A stretch of 64,000 bases of DNA from Saprospiraceae bacterium (GTDB lineage: Bacteria > Bacteroidota > Bacteroidia > Chitinophagales > Saprospiraceae): assembly GCA_016714785.1 (NCBI GenBank), contig JADKCC010000002.1:888804-952803 (forward strand), in the 5' to 3' direction. Shown here piece by piece: positions 8,257-16,429 of this stretch. Below the pieces are notes generated by a model. The model saw only the letters and a program-made list of their open reading frames with translations, was not told the origin of the DNA and did not search any database. The first letter of the stretch is position 1; every line of letters begins with the position of its first letter. The position numbers and the translations under genes were made by a program.

Positions 8257-10710
8257 ATGCCTAATCTAGGATTACAAAAAGTAGAAAAATGGTTTGCACA
8301 ACAAAATTGGCAACCTATGGACTTTCAGCGGGAGACCTGGCATACTTATCAGCAAGGATATTCAGGTGTGGTCAATGCTCCCACAGGAAGTGGTAAGACT
8401 TACTCCATGCTGTTCGCTGTATTGATCCACCATATTGACAATCATCCTTTGGATTACCATTCGGCAAGACCCAGAAGTTTACAACTCATTTGGGTGACGC
8501 CCATAAAAGCATTGGCCAAAGAGATTTTATTATCGTGTCATAAAGCTTTTGAAGCATTGGATTTGCCGTGGCAAGCAGAAATTAGAACTGGCGATTCTTC
8601 CGCGAAAGACAAACAGTCCCAATTTAAAAATCCACCCGAAATACTCATTACTACACCTGAAAGCCTGCATGTCATCATGGCTACTAAAGGGTATTCATCT
8701 ATGCTTAGTAAGGTACAATGTATCGTGGTAGATGAATGGCACGAACTCATTGGGTCCAAACGTGGTGTACAGACAGAGTTGGTCATATCAAGGTTGAATG
8801 CATTGTGCGATAAGCTAAGAGTTTGGGGCATTTCTGCTACTATAGGCAATATGGATGAAGCCATAGATGTGTTGCTATTTGCTATTCCTTTAGAAAGAAG
8901 GAAACTCATTAAGGCCACAGTCCGCAAAGAAATTACACTTCATTCTGTCATTCCTGACGAAATAGAAAGATTTCCTTGGGCAGGGCATCTAGGCATCAAG
9001 TTGGCAGATAAAGTATTACAAATCATAGCTAAAAGCAAGACAACGCTCATATTTACCAATACTCGTGCACAATGCGAAATCTGGTACCAAAAGTTGTTAG
9101 ACCTCAATCCAGACTTAGCTGGTCAAATGGCCATGCACCATGGGTCCATCAGTAAAGATATACGAGACTGGGTAGAAGAAGCATTGTACGAAGGGAGAAT
9201 AAAAGCTGTAGTTTGTACATCTAGCTTAGATTTGGGTGTGGACTTCAGACCCGTGGAGACCATTGTTCAGATAGGTAGTCCCAAAGGTGTTGCCCGTTTT
9301 ATACAAAGAGCAGGACGAAGTGGACATCAGCCTGGTGCTGCCAGTCATATATGGTTTGTGCCTACACATGCACTTGAGCTTATAGAAGCTGCAGGATTGC
9401 GCATGGCTATAGAGCATGACGATCTAGAAGAACGTACGCCTTACATCCGTAGTTTTGATGTTTTGATACAATATTTGATGACACTGGCTGTATCAGAAGG
9501 GTTTAATGCGGACGAAATGTTTATTCAAATAAAAAATACTTATTGTTTTACATCTGTAGATCCTATAGAATGGCAAAAAGTACTCAACTTTCTGGTGTAT
9601 GGTAGTGATTCATTACAAGCTTATAATGAGTATAAAAAAGTAGAATTTACCACAAGTGGATATTACTTTGTCCAAGATAAGAGAAAGATTTTGCGCCATA
9701 AAATGAGTATTGGAACGATAGTATCTGATGCGATGATCTCTATAAAATTGGTAAAAGGGACACACCTTGGAGTAGTGGAAGAGTGGTTTGTTTCACAGCT
9801 GACACCAGGAGATGTTTTTTGGTTTGCAGGTAGAGCCTTAGAGTTGGTCCGAATCAAAGATATGACTGCACAAGTAAAAATCAGTTCATCAAAATCAGGT
9901 AAAATACCTTCATATATGGGCGGAAGGATGCCTTTAAGTTCTCAAATGTCAGAAGTATTGCGGGAAAAAATCTATCAATATACCGAAGGTATTGTCAAAG
10001 ATATCGAAATAGAAGTGCTTAAGCCACTATTCGAAATGCAGCAACATCGGTCTATTATTCCCAAAAGAGATGAGTTTTTGATAGAATATTTCGAGAGTAA
10101 AGAAGGATTTCATTTGCTGTTGTATCCTTTTGAAGGGAGAAGTGTACACGAAGGTATGGCCGCTTTGATTGCCAAAAGACTAGGTATGATAATGCCCATT
10201 ACCTTTTCTATAGCCATGAATGATTTGGGTTTTGAGCTGTTATCAGATCAGGAGATAGATGTAGATTTGTTGCTAAATAAGGCACTTTTCACCACCAAAA
10301 ATCTGGCATCAGATATACAGTCGAGTATCAATAATGTAGAGATGGCCAGAAGGAAGTTTAGAGATATGGCTCGTATTTCGGGACTCATTTTCACAGGTTT
10401 TCCTGGCAAACAAAAAAAGGAGCGCCACCTTCAAGCATCGAGTCAGCTGATTTTTGAAGTCTTCAGAGAATATGAGCCTGACAACCTACTATATCTCCAG
10501 ACTTATGATGAAGTGATGACTTTTCAGCTAGAGGAGTCAAGGATGCGTAAGTCACTGCAAAAAATTATCGACGCTCATATCATCATCAGTAAACCTGAAA
10601 AGGCAACACCATTTTCATTTCCGATCATCGTAGATCGACTACGTGAGAAGATGACAACTGAAAAACTAGAAGATAGGATACGAAAAATGACTGCAGAATT
10701 GGTGAAGTGA
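8257..10710 (+). CDS. Ligase-associated DNA damage response DEXH-box helicase (Lhr-like)
   Basis: An 817-residue superfamily 2 DNA helicase. Walker A is APTGSGKT (41-48), Walker B is the variant VVDEWH (Asp159-His162), followed by the SAT motif WGISATIGN and, in the second RecA domain, motif VI within QRAGRSGHQPGAAS. The DEWH box, the length and the Lhr-type C-terminal region place it in the bacterial Lhr family, in the branch usually encoded beside an ATP-dependent DNA ligase and a metallo-beta-lactamase-fold exonuclease. Here neither partner is adjacent; the only ligase-like gene in the window is about 26 kb away, on the other strand, and of a different type. Presumed role is DNA repair in the cytosol. 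Confidence 0.9.
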   Translation: MPNLGLQKVEKWFAQQNWQPMDFQRETWHTYQQGYSGVVNAPTGSGKTYSMLFAVLIHHIDNHPLDYHSARPRSLQLIWVTPIKALAKEILLSCHKAFEALDLPWQAEIRTGDSSAKDKQSQFKNPPEILITTPESLHVIMATKGYSSMLSKVQCIVVDEWHELIGSKRGVQTELVISRLNALCDKLRVWGISATIGNMDEAIDVLLFAIPLERRKLIKATVRKEITLHSVIPDEIERFPWAGHLGIKLADKVLQIIAKSKTTLIFTNTRAQCEIWYQKLLDLNPDLAGQMAMHHGSISKDIRDWVEEALYEGRIKAVVCTSSLDLGVDFRPVETIVQIGSPKGVARFIQRAGRSGHQPGAASHIWFVPTHALELIEAAGLRMAIEHDDLEERTPYIRSFDVLIQYLMTLAVSEGFNADEMFIQIKNTYCFTSVDPIEWQKVLNFLVYGSDSLQAYNEYKKVEFTTSGYYFVQDKRKILRHKMSIGTIVSDAMISIKLVKGTHLGVVEEWFVSQLTPGDVFWFAGRALELVRIKDMTAQVKISSSKSGKIPSYMGGRMPLSSQMSEVLREKIYQYTEGIVKDIEIEVLKPLFEMQQHRSIIPKRDEFLIEYFESKEGFHLLLYPFEGRSVHEGMAALIAKRLGMIMPITFSIAMNDLGFELLSDQEIDVDLLLNKALFTTKNLASDIQSSINNVEMARRKFRDMARISGLIFTGFPGKQKKERHLQASSQLIFEVFREYEPDNLLYLQTYDEVMTFQLEESRMRKSLQKIIDAHIIISKPEKATPFSFPIIVDRLREKMTTEKLEDRIRKMTAELVK

Positions 10711-10721
10711 GTAGCTACAAA

Positions 10722-10758
10722 ACAAAAAATCCCTAATCAATTAAGATTAAGGATTCTT
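10722..10758 (-). terminator. Terminator between helicase gene and convergent tRNA
   Basis: ATCCCTAATC (10729-10738) and GATTAAGGAT (10745-10754) form a hairpin. On the minus strand the stem is closed by a G-U pair and is followed by a T run, so it mainly serves the tRNA; it may also act for the helicase gene. Confidence 0.65.
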
Positions 10759-10767
10759 TTAGTTGGG

Positions 10768-10841
10768 TGGGCCCACCAGGACTTGAACCTGGGACCACCT
10801 GATTATGAGTCAGGTGCTCTAACCAACTGAGCTATAGGCCC
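10768..10841 (-). tRNA. tRNA with CAT anticodon (tRNA-Ile2 or elongator tRNA-Met)
   Basis: A 74-nt cloverleaf. Acceptor GGGCCTA pairs with TGGGCCC, the D arm is GCTCAGTTGGTTAGAGC, the anticodon stem CCTGA/TCAGG encloses loop CTCATAA, and the T arm is CCAGG-TTCAAGT-CCTGG. The discriminator is A and CCA is not encoded. A CAT anticodon can belong to elongator Met or to Ile2 after lysidine modification. The GGGCC acceptor resembles Bacteroidota tRNA-Ile, which favours Ile2, but sequence reading alone does not settle it. Confidence 0.93.
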
Positions 10842-11223
10842 TGCTTTAAAAGCGAGTGCAAAATTAACAAGAAAAATAATATCTGCAAGTTTCTGAGCCG
10901 ATTTTCGTAAAAAAAACTTATATTAATTTAACGCTGTAAAAAAGTAAAGAGGTATTTCATACCACACAACATGCGATGCATAATGATTTTATTTTGACAT
11001 TGAATTATTATTGGCTTCCAAGTTGAACACCAAATAGGGTAATATCGCTCCGTATTGAACTTGTATCTTAGTTATCGGTAGTTTGTGTTTTTTATTAAAA
11101 ATGTGCTTGTATTTACATAATGTCCACAATATTTTACACATTATAGCTAAAAATGTTACTTTTGCCTACATTGTTTGAAAAATAATGTTAATTTTACTTC
11201 AATTTAGTTAAAGCTCAATTGAA
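10842..11223. other. Intergenic region with two divergent promoters
   Basis: About 380 bp of AT-rich DNA without a gene. On the minus strand TAATTTTG at 10859-10866 is the likely -7 element of the tRNA; on the plus strand TACTTTTG at 11157-11164 is the likely -7 element of the response regulator gene. Confidence 0.5.
11157..11164 (+). promoter_or_regulatory. Putative -7 element (TACTTTTG) of the response regulator gene
   Basis: Matches TAnnTTTG, 59 nt upstream of the start codon. No convincing -33 TTTG lies at standard spacing. Confidence 0.45.
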
Positions 11224-11991
11224 ATGAAAGATGTTAGAGTGCTTTTGGTAGAGGATGACGCGGAGTATAGCAGTCTTCTTAAGGATATTTTAGTGAATGA
11301 TATAGATCTAAATGTAATTGATGTTGTAGATAATTATGAAAGTGCAATAAAAGTTTTGAAATTAATTAATCCAGATCTTTTAATTACGGATATTGATTTA
11401 AAGGGGGAAAAGACAGGTATAGATATTGCTAATGTTGCAGCTAATAATAAAATTCCAATAATTTTTATTTCATCAAATGAAGATAGAAAAGTGTATGATC
11501 GAGCTTTAAAGTCTGGCTCAAACACCTTTATTGTTAAGCCATTTCATAAGTTGACACTTGAAAGTGCGATTCGCGCTGCGTTGCCAGAGAAGTATGAATC
11601 TTGCTTAAATGACAGAATAATATTAAAAAGTGGCACAACCACCAATGTTATATATAAATCTGAAGTGAACTGGTTAGAATCAGAACGGAATTATACAACT
11701 ATCATTTGTAAAGATAAAAAAATAGTCGTTAGGAATTCTTTTACCGAATTGATAAAACTATTCGGCGAGGACTTTATATTGCGAGTACACAAAAGTTATG
11801 CTATACCAAAGGACAGAATTAAAGTCATTAATTTTTCTAAGTCAATTATTGATATTGGTATTACTACCATACCAATAGGTAGAACTTATAAGGTACTTTT
11901 GAAAAAGATATTTAGCCTCGATGATTTTGAAACAGTGGAAGTAAAAGAGTCAAGATGGGCAAGCAATGTGCCAGAACTTGTCAAATTTTGA
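11224..11991 (+). CDS. LytTR-family response regulator
   Basis: 255 residues. The N-terminal receiver domain (about 3-120) has the acidic pair D11/D12, the phospho-acceptor Asp56 in LLITDIDL, and the switch lysine in FIVKPF. The C-terminal LytTR DNA-binding domain (about 135-235) has the typical VNWLESERNYTTI block and FILRVHKSYAI. It should bind promoter direct repeats when phosphorylated. No histidine kinase gene is adjacent, so it is an orphan regulator in this window; the 1-kb repeat-bearing region immediately downstream is a candidate target but nothing shows this directly. Confidence 0.93.
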   Translation: MKDVRVLLVEDDAEYSSLLKDILVNDIDLNVIDVVDNYESAIKVLKLINPDLLITDIDLKGEKTGIDIANVAANNKIPIIFISSNEDRKVYDRALKSGSNTFIVKPFHKLTLESAIRAALPEKYESCLNDRIILKSGTTTNVIYKSEVNWLESERNYTTIICKDKKIVVRNSFTELIKLFGEDFILRVHKSYAIPKDRIKVINFSKSIIDIGITTIPIGRTYKVLLKKIFSLDDFETVEVKESRWASNVPELVKF

Positions 11992-12282
11992 TCAGCTACA
12001 TTTATTATGAACTGCGACATCAGGGATTTTGGTTTCAGAGCTATGTTGCCAAAGTAAACTTAGCAGCGTAACTCCGATAAACTTCTTTGCCATCAGGTTC
12101 AATTCTTGTATTTGGTTTGAAAATAGCTTATATATATATTTATATGTGATGTAGTCGGTGTATGAAGGTCTGATTAGCTTAAAACATCTACTTATTACTT
12201 TATAATCAGTAAGCGTTAGTTTGCAACACGTCCGTGTTCTAAAGTTTCCTTAAGACGTTATTTAGTGATGCTTTAATGGTGT

Positions 12283-12411
12283 AAAGAAACGTTAACCCAT
12301 TTATAAATAAGGTTTAAACATTGCAAAGTTACCTTTACTCATTTGCTTGCACCACTTAAGCGTTGCAAAGAAATCTTTACTTGTTCTTTTGTAAACTGTT
12401 AACGTTTCTTT
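12283..12411. repeat. Inverted repeat, 14-bp arms about 100 bp apart
   Basis: AAAGAAACGTTAAC at 12283-12296 is the exact reverse complement of GTTAACGTTTCTTT at 12398-12411. Both arms are flanked by GGT. Between them, two blocks of the form TTGCAAAG-N5/6-CTTTACT recur as direct repeats. Confidence 0.75.
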
Positions 12412-12450
12412 GTAACCTTTAAGCAAAACCTCTTAATCTTGATGGATATA

Positions 12451-12555
12451 GAAAATATTGATGTGAATTTTTAAAATATTGATTTGGATGTTTAAAATAT
12501 TCTGTTGGATATATAGTATTTTCAGCTAGATTTATAATATTTGTACTTAGATATT
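12451..12555. repeat. Degenerate 21-bp tandem repeat, five units
   Basis: Units at 12451-12471, 12472-12492, 12493-12513, 12514-12534 and 12535-12555 keep an exact 21-bp period. Each begins with a TAAAATATT-like block and ends GGATNTT or AGATNTT. The third to fifth units are more diverged. No open frame runs through it. Confidence 0.65.
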
Positions 12556-12815
12556 TAATAAATGCATTTGCATTATTTATTGACGTTAATTTCTAAAAAA
12601 TTAAGATCAATATAGATTCTATTAAAGTGGAAATAAAGTCAAAGTTACTGAGTTTTTGTTGCCAAGAAAGGTCAAATAGAAACTATTACAAATGTAACTA
12701 TTTATTTTGAATTTAGCACCATAAATCTTGATAATTTTTATTGAGTTGGATATGTTTTAATGGACAAATCATTTTTAAAAACTTTGGAAGTACGCACACT
12801 TCCGAATGGTAGGCT

Positions 12816-12840
12816 ATCATTTTATGGAAGGTAAAATGAT
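12816..12840. repeat. Hairpin with 9-bp stem
   Basis: ATCATTTTA (12816-12824) pairs with TAAAATGAT (12832-12840) across a 7-nt loop. There is no T run after it on the plus strand, so it is not a clear terminator. Confidence 0.5.
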
Positions 12841-13009
12841 TGCACAAGTAATAAAGAGAAAGCAATAAAGATAATTAAAATTCTTCTTAAAGATGTTAAA
12901 TTAATTAGTAGATTTTAATGTGTGTATGAAAGAAAAATCATACTTAACATCAAATATTTTATGTCTTCTGTAAGGCAGTTTGTTAAAAAAAATTGTTAAA
13001 AATGCGATC

Positions 13010-13043
13010 TTTGTTTTTATATTAAAAAATAGCGCTATCTTTC
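13010..13043 (+). promoter_or_regulatory. Putative promoter of the PorP/SprF-OmpA gene pair
   Basis: TTTG (13010-13013) and TATCTTTC (13036-13043) approximate the -33 and -7 elements at a 22-nt spacing, 28 nt before the ATG. The last base of the -7 box differs from consensus. Confidence 0.4.
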
Positions 13044-13070
13044 GTGGTCGAAACAAATAAAATTTTCGGT

Positions 13071-14169
13071 ATGATGCGAACAAAATTATTATTAAGTTTG
13101 GTGATATTTATAGGATGGTCTTTGAATTTGCAGGGGCAAGATCTTCATTATTCTTACTATCACTTTACACCATTGAGTGTCAATCCTGCCAATTCTGGAG
13201 CTTTTTCGGGTTCTTACAGGGTAAGTGGTATTTATACTCGTAAAGACTTTGGATTAAGCAATCCTGGTTATCAAAATTTTAGCTTGTCGGCTGATGCTCC
13301 TATTATTAGAGGGATAAGGAAGCAAGATTGGATAGGCATAGGTGTACAAGCTGATGTCATCAAAAGTGCCAATAATTCAGGAAGTTTTTATGTTGATAAT
13401 CTGAATGATCCTAATAAAACAGCTCAAAATTGGACTTTTATAAAAATATCTGCTGCCTATCATTTTGCGCTAGATAAGAAACAAACCAATATATTGACTT
13501 TAGGCGCCCAGATGTCAAATGGTAATAGGAGTTTAGCCAATTTTACTCTTAACGACACAAGAGCAGGTATTGTAACACAGGCGGACTCGGATTTGGATAA
13601 ATATAATTCTTTAAAAAAAAATGATGTATTTAGTTTTAAATCTAGGGATATTTCTTTAGGTTTACTTTTACAATGCACGTGCTAAAAATTCAGACCTTAG
13701 ACTGGGCATAGGTATGGAAGGTTTGTTTAGTCCTAAATATGGTATCTTCAGTAATAGTAATAAAGACATTGATAAAGATAGTGTGGAGACAAAATTTTTA
13801 GGACTCAATGTGCATGGAGATTATAGAATGGACATAAATAAAAGGGTGAGCATAACTCCTTCATTCAATTATTATAGTATCGGGGCAGCAAGTGCTTTTA
13901 ATATAAACTCACATGTTTGGTATCAAATAAATCCAGATCGTGACCTAAAAGGAGGCGTCGGCTTAGGATTAAGAAATGTAAGAGATATAATCTTGTATGT
14001 TGGAGCAGAATTCAATGATATTCAAGTAGGATTTGCTTATGATGTGAATATAGATTCGAAGGCTATTGGAAGCGATGGTTTTGGAGGTTTAGAGTTAGCC
14101 GCAAGATATATTGGTAAGATATACAAAAAACCCAAAGTAAAACCGATTATCTTTTGTCCAAGACTTTGA
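13071..14169 (+). CDS. PorP/SprF-family T9SS membrane protein (one frameshift)
   Basis: About 365 residues once a single frameshift is repaired. The signal peptide (MMRTKLLLSLVIFIGW...LQGQ) is followed by DLHYSYYHFTPLSVNPANSG, the hallmark N-terminus of PorP/SprF proteins, which form an outer-membrane beta-barrel linked to type IX secretion and gliding. At 13666-13669 the sequence reads CTTTTA; with one T fewer the frame continues smoothly (GLLYNARAKNSDLRLGIG) into the second half, which starts visibly at 13714. I therefore read one gene with a 1-nt insertion in a T run rather than two genes. It is followed 44 nt later by an OmpA-domain protein, its usual partner in Bacteroidota. ATG at 13071 was preferred to a GTG nine codons upstream because the signal peptide starts there. 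Confidence 0.85.
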
Positions 14170-14213
14170 TAAGTCCAATCAACAAAATTTATCAGAACTA
14201 TTAAATTAAAAAT

Positions 14214-16211
14214 ATGATTTCCAATAAGTTATATGTAGTTTTATTATTGTTATTTGCATCTTATATTGGTGAAGCACAGCCAGTCACAGCTACTACTTAT
14301 CAAGTAAAAGTGGAGACAGCGGTCAATGCTGCTGAAAACCATGATTATCTCAATGCCATAGAATGGTTTGAGACAGCATATCAAGAGTCTAAAGATCCGA
14401 ATTTGCAAGTAGCCATTGGTGATATGTATATGTTATTGCGCGATTATCCTAAAGCTGAAAAAGTGTATGAGCGTGTAATAAAAAGAGATAAAAGAGATGA
14501 ATTTTTTGATATAAAACTAGATTATGCCAAAGCTATAAAGGCTCAGGGTAAATATAAGCAAGCATTGGACGAATTAAATGCTTTTATTTCTGCTGTAGAA
14601 AGCGACTCCTTAAAAAATGATGCGAAGATAGAACTACGAGGTATATTATTGATGGAAAAATATCCTGAGAATATCGAAGCGGCAGTATCATTTGCAAATG
14701 AAGAGATCAATTCTCCATCAGCGGAATCATCTCCTGCTTATTATACAGATGGTACTTTATATTATTCAAGTTTGAACGCAAAAGCACCTGTTACTATAGA
14801 TGGTCAGGAAGGAGAGTATCATGCCAAAATTTACTCAGCCAGTCGCACGCCACAGGGAGATTTTAGCAAACCAGTAGCTCTTGAAGAAGCGATAAATCGT
14901 GTGGACTTTTTTAATACTGGTGTATCTTTCTCTCAAGATGGGGAGCGAATGTACTTTACAAGAGAAAAATATACAAATAATGGTGTAAAAAATGCACAAA
15001 TATATTTGTCAAAACGTGCTGGGGACAAATGGGGCACACCATATCCGATCGAGTCTTTAAATAATGAATTCAAATCCAGGCACCCAGCAGAAGGCGAACT
15101 CTTCGGACAAAGGGTATTATATTACATATCTGATATGCCTGGCGGATATGGCGGATATGATATTTACTATTCGCCTATAAATGGAGATAATTATGGTATT
15201 CCAGTAAATCTTGGGCAAACAATAAATACATCAAAAAATGAAAATTCACCGTTTTATAAAGACGGTACCTTGTATTTTAGTAGCAATGGTCATCCAGGTA
15301 TGGGTGGTATGGACAATTTTTACGCTACTTGGGATGGCAAAAAATGGAGTGAACCTGAAAATATGGGCTTCAATTATAATACATCTTATGATGATGGGTT
15401 TCTTAGATTTAATCAAGGAGGCACAGCAGGGTTTGTCGTTTCCAACCGTACCCATAAAGACAAAAAGAAATTTAAAAATTCAGAAACTTGCTGTGATGAC
15501 ATTTATACTATTCAGATTAGAGACCTTGTTATCGATTTGAAGACTTTGGTAAATGGCAGTAAAGGTCCACTAGAAGGTGCTACTATAGAGTTGTTTGAAG
15601 GTTCTAGAAAAGTGCCAATTGATAGTAAAACTAATTTTTTGAGCAATGATTTTAATTTTCTTTTAGATGCTGACAAGTCATATACAGCTAGAATCACTAG
15701 GGATGGTTACTACCCCGACTCCATAAGTTTTAATACGAATGGTATTTTTGATGATTATACCGTTAATAAGACCGTGACTTTAAATCCAAAGCCTGAAGCT
15801 CCCAAAAGAACTGTGTCTAGAAATGAACCAATAACATTAAAAAGTATCTTTTTTGACTTCAATGACGATAAAATATTGCCAGAAGCTGAAAAGGATTTGG
15901 CTTATTTGAAATCTTTGATGGACCAATATCCTGATATGGTTATTGAATTGTCTTCACATACTGATAGTAGGGGAGATAATGAGTTTAATAAGAAGTTATC
16001 TCAACGAAGAGCTAACTCTACCAAGACTTGGTTGATAGAAGAAGGTGTGACCTCATCCAGAATTAAAGCTGTAGGATACGGAGAAACAAGATTGCTCAAT
16101 AAGTGTAAAGACAAGGTAAAATGTACAGAGGAAGAACATCAACTTAACAGAAGATCAGAATTTAAAATAATTGCTGGACCACAAACAATAGAAATTAAAG
16201 GTGAGGAGTAG
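14214..16211 (+). CDS. OmpA-family protein with TPR and PD40 repeats (PorE-like)
   Basis: 665 residues. Order of parts: signal peptide (1-21, ending GEAQ), TPR-like helices (about 25-150), PD40/WD40-like beta-propeller repeats with SFSQDGERMYFTRE, YISDMPGGYGGYDIYY and GTLYFSSNGHPGMGGMDNFYA (about 170-420), a carboxypeptidase-regulatory-like module (about 445-515), and a C-terminal OmpA peptidoglycan-binding domain (about 540-655) with SSHTDSRGDNEFN and SQRRA. The family tethers the T9SS or its PorP/SprF partner to the cell wall. It is co-directional with that partner and ends at a strong terminator, so the two likely form one operon. Confidence 0.93.
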   Translation: MISNKLYVVLLLLFASYIGEAQPVTATTYQVKVETAVNAAENHDYLNAIEWFETAYQESKDPNLQVAIGDMYMLLRDYPKAEKVYERVIKRDKRDEFFDIKLDYAKAIKAQGKYKQALDELNAFISAVESDSLKNDAKIELRGILLMEKYPENIEAAVSFANEEINSPSAESSPAYYTDGTLYYSSLNAKAPVTIDGQEGEYHAKIYSASRTPQGDFSKPVALEEAINRVDFFNTGVSFSQDGERMYFTREKYTNNGVKNAQIYLSKRAGDKWGTPYPIESLNNEFKSRHPAEGELFGQRVLYYISDMPGGYGGYDIYYSPINGDNYGIPVNLGQTINTSKNENSPFYKDGTLYFSSNGHPGMGGMDNFYATWDGKKWSEPENMGFNYNTSYDDGFLRFNQGGTAGFVVSNRTHKDKKKFKNSETCCDDIYTIQIRDLVIDLKTLVNGSKGPLEGATIELFEGSRKVPIDSKTNFLSNDFNFLLDADKSYTARITRDGYYPDSISFNTNGIFDDYTVNKTVTLNPKPEAPKRTVSRNEPITLKSIFFDFNDDKILPEAEKDLAYLKSLMDQYPDMVIELSSHTDSRGDNEFNKKLSQRRANSTKTWLIEEGVTSSRIKAVGYGETRLLNKCKDKVKCTEEEHQLNRRSEFKIIAGPQTIEIKGEE

Positions 16212-16249
16212 CATTTTAATCTGATATACTTTGTTAATACTTATAATGG

Positions 16250-16282
16250 AGGAGATATTTGAAAAAGTATCTCCTTTTTTTA
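16250..16282 (+). terminator. Intrinsic terminator after PorP/OmpA operon
   Basis: AGGAGATA (16250-16257) pairs with TATCTCCT (16268-16275), followed by a T run. Confidence 0.85.
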
Positions 16283-16349
16283 TTACTAACGTCCGAATGC
16301 TAAGTAGAATAATTCTAAATAATACAAATATTTAAATTCAGAATGTCAT

Positions 16350-16382
16350 TTTGTGTGGTTAGCATAAACCTTCTTATATTTG
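16350..16382 (+). promoter_or_regulatory. Promoter of the nqr operon
   Basis: TTTG (16350-16353) and TATATTTG (16375-16382) fit the Bacteroidota -33/-7 pattern at a 21-nt spacing. It lies 48 nt before the first ATG of nqrA, which supports the long N-terminus of that protein. Confidence 0.65.
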
Positions 16383-16429
16383 CGCAATTTTTAGATTATT
16401 TTTAAAAATAAAATCATTTAAATATCACA

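Larger units (their letters stand above)
11992..13070. other. 1.1-kb gene-free AT-rich region with repeats
   Basis: I find no credible gene here. The stretch contains an exact 14-bp inverted repeat (12283-12296 and 12398-12411) around repeated GCAAAG...CTTTAC blocks, a degenerate 21-bp tandem array (12451-12555), a 9-bp-stem hairpin (12816-12840), and the promoter of the PorP/SprF gene at its right end. Confidence 0.7.

Noticed and set aside
12901..13083. Minus-strand frame of 60 codons upstream of the PorP/SprF gene
   Set aside because: Lys/Phe-rich translation from AT-rich DNA, overlaps the promoter and start of the PorP/SprF gene, no family resemblance.
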